Source: Bacteroidales bacterium
GTDB lineage: Bacteria; Bacteroidota; Bacteroidia; Bacteroidales; SM23-62
Direction: 5' to 3'
Assembly: GCA_016783865.1 (NCBI GenBank)
Contig: JADHVS010000096.1
Location: 1 to 16,165, forward strand
Length of the DNA stretch: 16,165 bases
Both the position numbers and the translations under genes were made by a program. The notes beneath the pieces are model-generated. The model did no database searches, had not been told where the DNA came from, and saw nothing but the letters and a program-made list of their open reading frames with translations. Position 1 is the stretch's first letter. The number at the start of each line of letters is the position of its first letter. Of this stretch, positions 6,928 through 14,907 are shown piece by piece.

Positions 6928-7728
6928 ATGACTGACTTTAACGACAAAGTCCCATTAGGTCGTACCAATTTAATGGTGGGACGACTTGGAATTACCTCCA
7001 GTTACAAGGCACCGGCTGAGGCCTTTGAAGAAGCATTTGAAAGGGGATGCAATTATTTTACCTGGGGCAGTTTTATAATAGGACCCTCGAAAGAAATGAA
7101 ACAGGTCATAGTCAACCTGAAAAAGAAAGGAAAACGGGATGAACTTGTTCTCGCTGTTTACGCCTATGGTCATAACAGATTACTGAATGAATTCATTATG
7201 TTGAAGCGGCTCAGGGCGCTCGGTCTGGATTACGCGGATGTCATGATCCTCGGTTATCACCCCAGAAAACCAAACAGGAGAATAATGGATTGTGCCCTGA
7301 AACTTAAAGAGAAAGGAATGATCAGATTCATCGCCTTATCAGGTCACAACAGAAAACTATTCCCTGATCTTGCCAGGGATGGAAACATCGACATCTTTCA
7401 TTTCAGGTATAATGCCGTTAACCGGGGAGCAGAATCGGATATTTTTCCACACATGCCCGATAATATTAAACCTGGAATGGTTGCCTATACCGCCACCCGG
7501 TGGGGACAGCTCCTTGATCCGAAAAAAATGCCTCCCGGCGAACTCCCTCCCACTTCTGCAGATTGCTATCGGTTCGTCCTGACCAATCCTGCAGTTGACA
7601 TTTGTCTGACCGGGCCAAGAAACCTCGAAATGATGAGGGAAAACCTGAAAACTCTCGAAATGGGCCCGATGAACGAAGAAGAAATGGATAGGATGAAAAA
7701 AATCGGCGACCATATCTATAACAAATAA
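6928..7728 (+). CDS. Aldo/keto-reductase-fold protein, probably catalytically atypical
   Basis: At 266 residues this is slightly short for the AKR family (PF00248). It begins with the typical PLGRTNLMVGRLG strand, continues through an LRALGLDYADVMIL segment, and ends with the GPRNLEMMRENL stretch that normally helps bind NADP. The catalytic tetrad Asp-Tyr-Lys-His is not apparent. The usual FDTA motif reads FTWG (Thr45 for Asp), the Tyr before Gly reads Ile51, and the Lys at the end of the third strand reads Tyr78. A histidine (His111) lies near but not exactly at the expected site. It may be a non-catalytic, ligand-binding or altered enzyme. The gap to the next gene is 11 bp, so the two are probably co-transcribed. 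Confidence 0.82.
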   Translation: MTDFNDKVPLGRTNLMVGRLGITSSYKAPAEAFEEAFERGCNYFTWGSFIIGPSKEMKQVIVNLKKKGKRDELVLAVYAYGHNRLLNEFIMLKRLRALGLDYADVMILGYHPRKPNRRIMDCALKLKEKGMIRFIALSGHNRKLFPDLARDGNIDIFHFRYNAVNRGAESDIFPHMPDNIKPGMVAYTATRWGQLLDPKKMPPGELPPTSADCYRFVLTNPAVDICLTGPRNLEMMRENLKTLEMGPMNEEEMDRMKKIGDHIYNK

Positions 7729-7739
7729 GATCAGAATCA

Positions 7740-10316
7740 ATGCAACGCCTCAACATCGTTTACCTGCTTATCATCGTCGGAGTTATTTCATCCTGTAAGG
7801 AAACTCCCGTCCAAACAATCATAATCCCTGAGTCGCCCGATGCATATCATTCCCTGGCAGCTAAGGAATTAAGAAGGTATATATTCCACAGGTCCGATCA
7901 GCTGTTACCCATAGTTGAATCAGATCAGACAGATAATTTTAGCGGTGATATTATAGTGATCGCCGGCAAGGACACAAAACCCGGATCAATAATCAGTAAA
8001 ACTTTACAGGATGATTTTCAGCAACTTAGCGATCAGTCCTTCCAGATCAAAACATCCAAAACAGGAGATCAAACGGTCACATACATAATCGGGGGTGGCT
8101 CGATGGGAATCCTTTATGGAACATATGACTACATCGAACAGCTCGGTATCAGGTTTTACCTGCATGGAGATGTGATTCCTGATGAAAAAATCACATTTAC
8201 CCTTCCCGGGATAAACAAAACAGGCAAACCGCTTTTCGAGACACGGGGAATACTGCCATTTCATGATTTTCCAGAGGGACCAGACTGGTGGAATGTTGAA
8301 GATTATAAGGCAATTATTACCCAACTGATCAAATTAAAAATGAATTTCATTGGCTTCCATACCTACCCGGAAGTTTCGAATTATCCTTCCGGCTATTGCC
8401 AGGCTGAGCCAATGGTTTGGATTGGTAATGAGGAAGATATAGCGGCGGACGGTACTGTTCGTTCCGCTTATCCTGTCTTGCACTTTAATACCCGTCATGA
8501 GACATGGGGATATGAAAACATGCCGACCTCTGAATTCAATTGCGGAGCAGGTGAACTGTTTGAGACTGATTATTACGGTGCAGACTATATAAAAAATATA
8601 TCAGACTGGCCCCACTCCGAATCTGAAAACATTGCACTTTTCAATGATTTTGGGAAATTGTTGAGTAATGCATTTAGCTTCGCAAAACATATTGGCGTTA
8701 AAACATGCATTGGAACAGAAACACCATTAACTGTGCCGAATCAATTAAAAAGCAGATTGGTGGGTGATAATGGAGAAATTACCCGGGAAATGGTTAAAGA
8801 TATCTACAAGGGGATATTTACCCGCATAAACAAAACTCATCCGCTCGATTATTACTGGCTTTGGACGCCTGAGGGCTGGACCTGGGGCGGTGCAGATGAA
8901 GACCAGGTAAGCAGCACCATGGAGGATTTGCAAATAGCCCTCTCTGCTCTGGAAGAGTCGGGTGCTGAAACAACACTGGCTACCTGCGGCTGGGTACTGG
9001 GTCCTCCGGGCGACAGGAGTGGCTTCGACAGGATATTGCCAAAAAATATCCCTGTCAGCTGTATTAACCGGGAAGTTGGATTTGCACCGATCGAAACTGC
9101 CTTTATGGAAATAACCGGCAGGCCTGCCTGGGCTATCCCATGGATGGAGGATGATCCGGCCTTGATATCTCCACAGTTCTGGGCGGGTCGTATGCGGAAG
9201 GATGCCCTGGATGCACTCAATTACGGTTGTACCGGATTACTTGGGATACATTGGAGGACAAGAATTCTGGGACCGAATGTATCGGCATTGGCCAAGGCAG
9301 CGTGGGACCAGGAAAGCTGGGATGACCTGGCTCAGAGAAAAAACAAACGCGACCTGCCCGTGGATGATTTTTACCTCGATTGGGCATCTGCACAATTTGG
9401 ACAGAATGTGGGTAAGCAGCTGGCTAAAATATTTTCCAGTCTCGATGGGGCTCCGTTATATGACAGGGAATCACAAACTGATCGAACAGCCAATTTATTC
9501 AGGACATCAACATGGATAAATGGACCAGGAGGGATAATAAAACATAAAGAAGGCTGGGGCAATTTAAAGCATCATTTTGATTTTATTGAAGAAATGGAGC
9601 ACTATCGCGACAGTATCAAAGGAGCCGGGAACCTCGAACGATTTGATTATTGGCTGAATACTTTCCGATTTGCCGAAGCAACGGCAAAATTCGGGTGCAC
9701 GTTAAATAACCTGGATTATATAATTCTAGGTTATGCCCTTATATTTCCGGAAGAAAATGAAGAAATTATGCTGAATATCCTTGAAATGAGAATTCAGGCA
9801 TCAAGGGAATATGAGAACATGATGGATCTGTTACTTCAAACAGTAAATACCCCAGGAACGATGGGAACCATTTCCAACCTTGAACAACATAACCTGGGTA
9901 AATTAGATCTGCTCACAAAGCACGACAGCCTGATATCAGTCTTTTCAGGCGCACCACTGCCTGATGAATGTAAGCTGAGAAAAGATTTTTCAGGAGCATC
10001 AAGGATCATTGTACCTACACGGCGGACCATATTAGAACCGGATGAGGACCTTCCATTGAAGGTGATGGTATTAAGCGAAAAAACCGTAAAAAGCGTTACC
10101 TTGTACTGGCGACATCTGGGAAGTAAAAAGTACATGGAAATACCTTTTGATCATGTTGCCAGGGGTGTCTATAAAACAACATTGGCCTCATCAGTCATTC
10201 AAAACAGGGATATAGAATATTACATTGAAGCGGTTACCGGAAATGATAAGCTGCATTTTCCGGCAACGGCTAAAAAGATCAACCAATCGGTTGTGATAAT
10301 GGCTGAAGGTAAATAG
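7740..10316 (+). CDS. Large secreted lipoprotein with GH67/GH20-like N-terminal domain, putative glycosidase
   Basis: This is an 858-residue protein with a lipoprotein signal ending in ISSC (Cys19). Residues about 25-155 form an alpha/beta domain with the landmark GGGSMGILYGTYDYIEQLGI near residue 120, resembling the accessory domain of GH67 alpha-glucuronidases and GH20 hexosaminidases. A long middle region (about 165-600) rich in Trp and acidic residues looks like a TIM barrel, with LKMNFIGFHTYPE, WTPEGWTWGG and ALNYGCTGLLGIHWRT segments. An alpha-helical part and a beta-sandwich (about 755-850) follow. I do not recognise the exact family and cannot assign catalytic residues. Acting on uronic-acid or amino-sugar glycans is inference. 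Its TAG stop overlaps copy 2 of the palindromic element. Confidence 0.75.
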   Translation: MQRLNIVYLLIIVGVISSCKETPVQTIIIPESPDAYHSLAAKELRRYIFHRSDQLLPIVESDQTDNFSGDIIVIAGKDTKPGSIISKTLQDDFQQLSDQSFQIKTSKTGDQTVTYIIGGGSMGILYGTYDYIEQLGIRFYLHGDVIPDEKITFTLPGINKTGKPLFETRGILPFHDFPEGPDWWNVEDYKAIITQLIKLKMNFIGFHTYPEVSNYPSGYCQAEPMVWIGNEEDIAADGTVRSAYPVLHFNTRHETWGYENMPTSEFNCGAGELFETDYYGADYIKNISDWPHSESENIALFNDFGKLLSNAFSFAKHIGVKTCIGTETPLTVPNQLKSRLVGDNGEITREMVKDIYKGIFTRINKTHPLDYYWLWTPEGWTWGGADEDQVSSTMEDLQIALSALEESGAETTLATCGWVLGPPGDRSGFDRILPKNIPVSCINREVGFAPIETAFMEITGRPAWAIPWMEDDPALISPQFWAGRMRKDALDALNYGCTGLLGIHWRTRILGPNVSALAKAAWDQESWDDLAQRKNKRDLPVDDFYLDWASAQFGQNVGKQLAKIFSSLDGAPLYDRESQTDRTANLFRTSTWINGPGGIIKHKEGWGNLKHHFDFIEEMEHYRDSIKGAGNLERFDYWLNTFRFAEATAKFGCTLNNLDYIILGYALIFPEENEEIMLNILEMRIQASREYENMMDLLLQTVNTPGTMGTISNLEQHNLGKLDLLTKHDSLISVFSGAPLPDECKLRKDFSGASRIIVPTRRTILEPDEDLPLKVMVLSEKTVKSVTLYWRHLGSKKYMEIPFDHVARGVYKTTLASSVIQNRDIEYYIEAVTGNDKLHFPATAKKINQSVVIMAEGK

Positions 10317-10393
10317 ATTGAAGCTCCTCGCCGCAAGCAGCGAGGAAACGAGTTCCTGAGTTAGGCGCAGCCAATGCACTCGCAGGATTCAAA
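10316..10393. repeat. Dispersed palindromic element, copy 2
   Basis: The 5' edge GATTGAAGCTCCTCG matches copy 1 over 15 bases and overlaps the upstream TAG stop. The 3' edge AATGCACTCGCAGGATTCAA differs from copy 1 at one position. Inside is a hairpin with stem TCCTCGC/GCGAGGA (10325-10346 overall) around a GCAAGC tip, including a C-A mismatch placed as in the second hairpin of copy 1. The copy is about 78 bp against 114 bp and lacks one hairpin. Confidence 0.75.
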
Positions 10394-10424
10394 TTATACG
10401 AACATCAACAAAAATCTTTTAAAA

Positions 10425-12014
10425 ATGAAAAAGGCGCTATTATCATTATTGGTTTTATTATTTGCATTTCAAATTGGTTACACTCAAAAAAAAGCTCTCC
10501 AGTCGATTACCGAAGAAGAATTAAAGGTGCATCTTGAATTCATTGCATCCGATGCTCTGGAAGGCAGGGAAACCGGTGATCCTGGAATTGATATTGCAGC
10601 AAAATACCTCGAAGCCAATTGCAGGAGACTACAGTTAAAACCATACAGCGATCAATTTGGGTACCTTCAGCCCATAGGATTTGCCAGGCTGAAAACCGAT
10701 AAAGAACTCACCGGATTTGAAATATTTGATCCCGAGGGAAATAAAAAGTACAGCACTGACTCAATCATTGGTCCCAACCCGAATTCAACCAATACGCCCA
10801 TTGAAGGGGAAGTGGTATTTGTCGGATATGGATTCCGGGATGAAAAAACCGGATATGATGCCTTTGATGGCATCGACGTGGCCGGCAAAATTGTGCTGTT
10901 CATGAGCCGTGTCCCTGCTAAATACAGAAGTGATGAGACGAATGGCAATTCATTTTTCAATGAAAAAACGGAAATGCCCAAGGTTCAGCATGCCTTTATG
11001 AGCGGTGCCAGAGCAGTGTTGTTCGTTTTTGATCCGGATAATACCTTCAGCAGCTTTTATGACATGGAAGATGGAAGCTACTTTGATAACACTATGTACC
11101 TGTCGGACGATGTCCCGGATCCACAACCTCCAAATGTCCTGTTAATCACGCAACATACTGCCAACAAGATCATTGAAAGTACCGGATTTACTCTTGACCG
11201 GTTCCAGCAGATAATCGATTCAGAGAACCGGCCTGTCAGTATGGATATAATTAACACAGAAATAAAATACAGTGTTGTAAAAAAGAAGGATGAATTTGTC
11301 AGTTATAACGTGGTCGGGATTGTTGAGGGATCCGATCCCGTTTTGAAGTACGAGTGTATTGTATATACTGCACATTATGACCATGTGGGAACTGATGGAA
11401 AGGGGGGTGTGTTTAACGGAGCGGACGATGATGGATCAGGGACAGTGGGGCTGATAGAGATTGCAGATGCCTTCATGCACCTGAAGGAAAAACCAAAGCG
11501 CAGCGTTGTCTTTGTCTGGTGTACTGCCGAAGAAAAAGGATTGTATGGTTCCATGTTTTATGCAAATAATCCAGTTCACCCACTTGGGGCAACGGTGGCT
11601 AATATCAACCTCGACATGATTGGCCGGACCAAAACCCCTGCTGACACAGGATCAATCATGATGTTTGATATTGATGTTAAGGATGAGGACGGATTATTCG
11701 TGATCAGCGGTAAGCAAAGCTCCGGGCTTTTAGATATCAATGATGCCGCCTGTGAAAAGCTGGGCATCATCCCCGACCACAACAACGAACAGACCCACCT
11801 GTACAACAGTGATCAGTACTATTTTTACATGAATAAAATTCCTGTACTCTTTTATCATACTGGCATTCATGCCGACCTGCACAGCATCCGGGATGAAGTG
11901 GATAAGATCAATTTTTCCAAAATGAAAAGGGTATCCCAACTTGCCTTTATGGTCGGGTATCAGGTGGCCAACAAGCAAGATCGTATAGTGGTGGATAATC
12001 CTCTGGAAGAGTAA
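10425..12014 (+). CDS. Secreted M28-family zinc metallopeptidase with PA-like domain
   Basis: The ATG at 10425 gives a clean Sec signal peptide (MKKALLSLLVLLFAFQIGYT). The in-frame ATG at 10374 lies inside the repeat element and was rejected. The protein has 529 residues. A PA-type insert spans about 125-285 (GEVVFVGYGF, DVAGKIVLF). The M28 (PF04389) di-zinc site is complete: His317 in AHYDH, Asp334 in GADDDGSG, Glu369 (base) and Glu370 in TAEEKGLYG, Asp397 in NLDMIG, and His486 in ADLHSIRDE. It should be an exported aminopeptidase or carboxypeptidase acting in the periplasm or outside the cell. Specificity is not readable. Heptameric arrays follow its stop. Confidence 0.95.
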   Translation: MKKALLSLLVLLFAFQIGYTQKKALQSITEEELKVHLEFIASDALEGRETGDPGIDIAAKYLEANCRRLQLKPYSDQFGYLQPIGFARLKTDKELTGFEIFDPEGNKKYSTDSIIGPNPNSTNTPIEGEVVFVGYGFRDEKTGYDAFDGIDVAGKIVLFMSRVPAKYRSDETNGNSFFNEKTEMPKVQHAFMSGARAVLFVFDPDNTFSSFYDMEDGSYFDNTMYLSDDVPDPQPPNVLLITQHTANKIIESTGFTLDRFQQIIDSENRPVSMDIINTEIKYSVVKKKDEFVSYNVVGIVEGSDPVLKYECIVYTAHYDHVGTDGKGGVFNGADDDGSGTVGLIEIADAFMHLKEKPKRSVVFVWCTAEEKGLYGSMFYANNPVHPLGATVANINLDMIGRTKTPADTGSIMMFDIDVKDEDGLFVISGKQSSGLLDINDAACEKLGIIPDHNNEQTHLYNSDQYYFYMNKIPVLFYHTGIHADLHSIRDEVDKINFSKMKRVSQLAFMVGYQVANKQDRIVVDNPLEE

Positions 12015-12017
12015 AAG

Positions 12018-12034
12018 GGTTGCAGGTTGCAGGT
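12018..12034. repeat. Short heptamer array (GGTTGCA)
   Basis: Two perfect GGTTGCA units and a partial third follow the peptidase stop by 3 bases. The heptamer is the reverse complement family of the CCTGCAA units at 5722-5766. Confidence 0.7.
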
Positions 12035-12046
12035 TATAATCCAGCT

Positions 12047-12102
12047 GTTCACAGATCACAGTTCACAGTTCACCGTTCACCGTTCACCGATCACTGATTA
12101 TG
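12047..12102. repeat. Eight-unit heptamer array running into a start codon
   Basis: Consecutive 7-base units are GTTCACA, GATCACA, GTTCACA, GTTCACC three times, GATCACT and GATTATG. The last unit contains the ATG at 12100-12102 of the methyltransferase-like gene. No purine-rich ribosome-binding site is visible within the array, so it forms the whole translation-initiation region. Confidence 0.9.
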
Positions 12103-12636
12103 TTAAGCCTGGTTAAACTCATCATAATAATTATTTTCACGATCCTGAACGTTCTCTTCAACTGGTGGATCTCGCTAAGAGCAAAACGATACCATGCTAT
12201 TTTCAGGTTTTTTGCCTTTGAGTGTATTTTCCTTCTGGTGCTTATGAATTACCGGGATTGGTTTCATAATCCATTCTCCCTGAACCAGGTCATTTCATGG
12301 TTGCTGTTATCCGTTTCAATCTATGCTGCCTTTGTCGGGTTATACCTGTTCTATAAACTGGGAAAACCGGAAGATCAGCTGGAAGAAACGATAAACCTTG
12401 TGACAACGGGCATCTACAGGTACATCAGGCATCCCATGTATTTATCACTGATACTGGTTGGATTTGGAGCCATGATGAAAGATCCGGGCTATGTTCAGGT
12501 ATTCCTTGGGATCATCAATTTAATTGCGCTTTTCTTTACAGCACGGATAGAAGAAAATGAAATGATTGCCAAGTTTGGTGAAGAATATAAAAACTACATG
12601 AAAAGAACAAAAATGTTCATACCTTTTATCCTGTAA
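12100..12636 (+). CDS. ICMT/PEMT-like integral membrane methyltransferase
   Basis: This 178-residue protein has about five hydrophobic segments (near 5-24, 33-50, 65-86, 112-128, 131-150). The C-terminal signature of the isoprenylcysteine carboxyl methyltransferase / phospholipid methyltransferase group is clear: TTGIYRYIRHPMY at 102-114, then ARIEENEMIAKFGEEYKNY ahead of a proline. These residues bind S-adenosylmethionine and the substrate in characterised relatives. Bacteria lack prenylated CAAX proteins of the eukaryotic kind, so the true substrate (lipid, quinone or other) is open. The heptamer array abuts its start codon. The next gene starts 29 bp after the stop, so co-transcription is likely. 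Confidence 0.9.
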   Translation: MLSLVKLIIIIIFTILNVLFNWWISLRAKRYHAIFRFFAFECIFLLVLMNYRDWFHNPFSLNQVISWLLLSVSIYAAFVGLYLFYKLGKPEDQLEETINLVTTGIYRYIRHPMYLSLILVGFGAMMKDPGYVQVFLGIINLIALFFTARIEENEMIAKFGEEYKNYMKRTKMFIPFIL

Positions 12637-12665
12637 AATCTAATACTAACTATTACAATTCGGCC

Positions 12666-14834
12666 ATGAAAACTTTTAAACATCTCATCCTCTTGTTATT
12701 CTGTATCATTGCGTCAGGCTCTATACTTGCACAGGATATCACCGGTGACTGGTACGGAGCTATTCAGATTGAGAACATCTCACTTAGAATTGATATGCAT
12801 ATCCAGAAGGATAACGGCCAGATCAAATCCACTATGGATAGCCCGGACCAGGGAGCATTTGGTATTCCGGTCGACAAAATTACATTAACTGAAAATATCC
12901 TCAGTTTTTTTATATCTGATTTAGGGGTTCAGTACGATGGTCAGGTCGATGCCGAATTTAATTCCATAACCGGCACCATGTACCAGGGAGGCGAGAGTTT
13001 CCAGCTCAATTTCAGACGGACACCCATCAAGCCTTCTAAATCCAGCCCTGAGTACATGAAGAGCATCTATGATAAACAGGAAGTATATATCCCGATGAGA
13101 GATGGCGTAAAATTATTTACATCGATTTATACTCCAAAAGACAAGAGTGAAAAACATCCCATGATGATGTTGCGGACACCATATAATTCAGAACCCAGGG
13201 GCGAAAAGGCTTACAATTTCTTTTTATCCATACTATCCCAGTATACCGATGAGAACTATATCATGGTTTTTCAGGATGTACGGGGAAGATTTATGAGTGA
13301 AGGCGAATATGTGAATGTGAGACCATATAATCCCGATAAAAAGAAAAAAGAAGTGGATGACAACAGTGATACTTATGATGCCATCGACTGGTTGGTAAAA
13401 AATGTCGATAATAACAATGGCAGGATTGGTATACAGGGAGTTTCCTATCCCGGTTTTTATGCTACCATGTCGCTCATGGAGGCGCATCCGGCATTAAAAG
13501 CCGTATCACCACAAGCCCCTATTGGAGATTGGTTTATCGGTGACGATTTTCATCATAACGGAGCCTTTTTCCTGATGGATTGCTTCAATTTCTTTTATGG
13601 TTTTGGACATGAATTTGAGCAACCATCGAGGCAGGGATTTCCCGGAGTTGATTACACCAGCCAGGATAATTACCAGTTTTTCCTTGATCTGGGACCAATA
13701 AAAGACATAACGGCAGAATATTACAGCGACATCAAGTTCTGGAACGATGCCATGAATCATACAAATTACGATGACTTCTGGAAAGCACGGACACCCCTGC
13801 CCCACCTGAAAGATATAGAACCAGCCGTATTGACTGTCGGGGGATGGTTCGATGCCGAAGACCTGTATGGTCCCCTTTACACCTACAGGGCCATTGAGAA
13901 GCAGAGTCCTAAAAACGACGCCAACCGGATAATGATGGGACCCTGGTCGCAAGGCCAATGGGCCTTCGGTAATGGGGATAAGATGGGAAATGTGCACTGG
14001 GGCAGCAATTCTTCCGAATATGGCAGGGAGGTTATCTTTAATTTCTTCAATTATTACCTTAAGGATGAAGGACAGATGGAACTGCCTGAGGCCACCATTT
14101 TTAATACAGGTATAAATGAATGGAAGGAATTTGAAACCTGGCCACCGAAAAACGTCGAGGAGGTTAGTCTGTTTATGCAGGAATCCGGCGGACTGGCGTT
14201 TTCAGCTCCAACTTCAACAGATAATTTTGTTGAAGTTGTATCAGATCCCATGAAACCTGTTCCCTATACTGAGGATGTTCATCTAGCACGTACTACTTCT
14301 TATATGACTGACGATCAGCGCTTTGCCTCAAGAAGGCCTGATGTTATGGTTTTCCAGACTGGTGATCTGCAGGAAGACCTCACCTTTACCGGGCCGGTCA
14401 TTGCCGACCTGTTTGTTTCCACCACAGGAACCGATGCGGATTATGTGGTTAAACTGATCGATGTATTCCCGGACACCCTTGACAATTATCCGGAAAACGA
14501 TAAAAATGTACCCATGCAGGGCTACCAGATGCTGGTCCGGGGAGATGTGATGCGTGGTAAGTTCAGAAACAGTTTTGGGGATCCCGAACCATTTGTACCT
14601 AAGGAGATTACGAAAGTTAACTTTACCATCCCGGATGTTGCACATACCTTTAAGAAAGGACACCGGATAATGGTCCAGGTCCAGCATTCCTGGTTCCCGC
14701 TCGTAGACAGGAATCCACAGAAATTTACAGATATTTATAAGTGCGATGAGTCAGACTTCCAGAAAGCGACGCAGAGGATCTATTTTGACAAGGAACACCC
14801 GTCCCGGATAATGCTCTATAAACTGGCTGAATAG
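12666..14834 (+). CDS. Secreted CocE / X-Pro-dipeptidyl-peptidase-type serine hydrolase
   Basis: This 722-residue protein has a Sec signal peptide ending near ILAQ (residue 23). Residues about 24-117 form a small beta-barrel-like domain (ITGDWYGAI, FQLNFRRTP) often seen before hydrolase domains in Bacteroidetes. The S15 alpha/beta-hydrolase core follows: RDGVKLFTSIY, oxyanion Tyr in MLRTPYNS, FQDVRGRF, and the nucleophile Ser260 in GVSYPG. Asp396 in GGWFDAEDLYG is the likely triad acid. The C-terminal part (about 540-715) is the PepX_C jelly-roll. The expected catalytic His in GPWxHG is Gln429 here (GPWSQG, codon CAA at 13950-13952). His444 in GNVHWG could substitute or activity may be lost. 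Family members cleave acyl or alpha-amino acid esters or N-terminal dipeptides; the substrate here is unknown. Confidence 0.9.
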   Translation: MKTFKHLILLLFCIIASGSILAQDITGDWYGAIQIENISLRIDMHIQKDNGQIKSTMDSPDQGAFGIPVDKITLTENILSFFISDLGVQYDGQVDAEFNSITGTMYQGGESFQLNFRRTPIKPSKSSPEYMKSIYDKQEVYIPMRDGVKLFTSIYTPKDKSEKHPMMMLRTPYNSEPRGEKAYNFFLSILSQYTDENYIMVFQDVRGRFMSEGEYVNVRPYNPDKKKKEVDDNSDTYDAIDWLVKNVDNNNGRIGIQGVSYPGFYATMSLMEAHPALKAVSPQAPIGDWFIGDDFHHNGAFFLMDCFNFFYGFGHEFEQPSRQGFPGVDYTSQDNYQFFLDLGPIKDITAEYYSDIKFWNDAMNHTNYDDFWKARTPLPHLKDIEPAVLTVGGWFDAEDLYGPLYTYRAIEKQSPKNDANRIMMGPWSQGQWAFGNGDKMGNVHWGSNSSEYGREVIFNFFNYYLKDEGQMELPEATIFNTGINEWKEFETWPPKNVEEVSLFMQESGGLAFSAPTSTDNFVEVVSDPMKPVPYTEDVHLARTTSYMTDDQRFASRRPDVMVFQTGDLQEDLTFTGPVIADLFVSTTGTDADYVVKLIDVFPDTLDNYPENDKNVPMQGYQMLVRGDVMRGKFRNSFGDPEPFVPKEITKVNFTIPDVAHTFKKGHRIMVQVQHSWFPLVDRNPQKFTDIYKCDESDFQKATQRIYFDKEHPSRIMLYKLAE

Positions 14835-14871
14835 AATAATTTCTTCCAGGACGAGGGATAAATAAAATTGA

Positions 14872-14879
14872 TATATTTG
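14872..14879 (+). promoter_or_regulatory. Bacteroidetes-type -7 box (TATATTTG)
   Basis: TATATTTG matches the TAnnTTTG consensus of the main Bacteroidetes sigma factor and lies 28 bp before the mscS-like start codon. No convincing -33 TTTG was seen at the expected distance, so this rests on one box and position. The 73-bp gap otherwise holds only AT-rich sequence. Confidence 0.5.
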
Positions 14880-14907
14880 CGGTCCTGATTAAAAAAATAT
14901 TCAAGAC

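Noticed and set aside
10374..10424. Upstream in-frame ATG extending the M28 peptidase by 17 residues
   Set aside because: The extension lies in the palindromic element and would place the clear Sec signal peptide internally.
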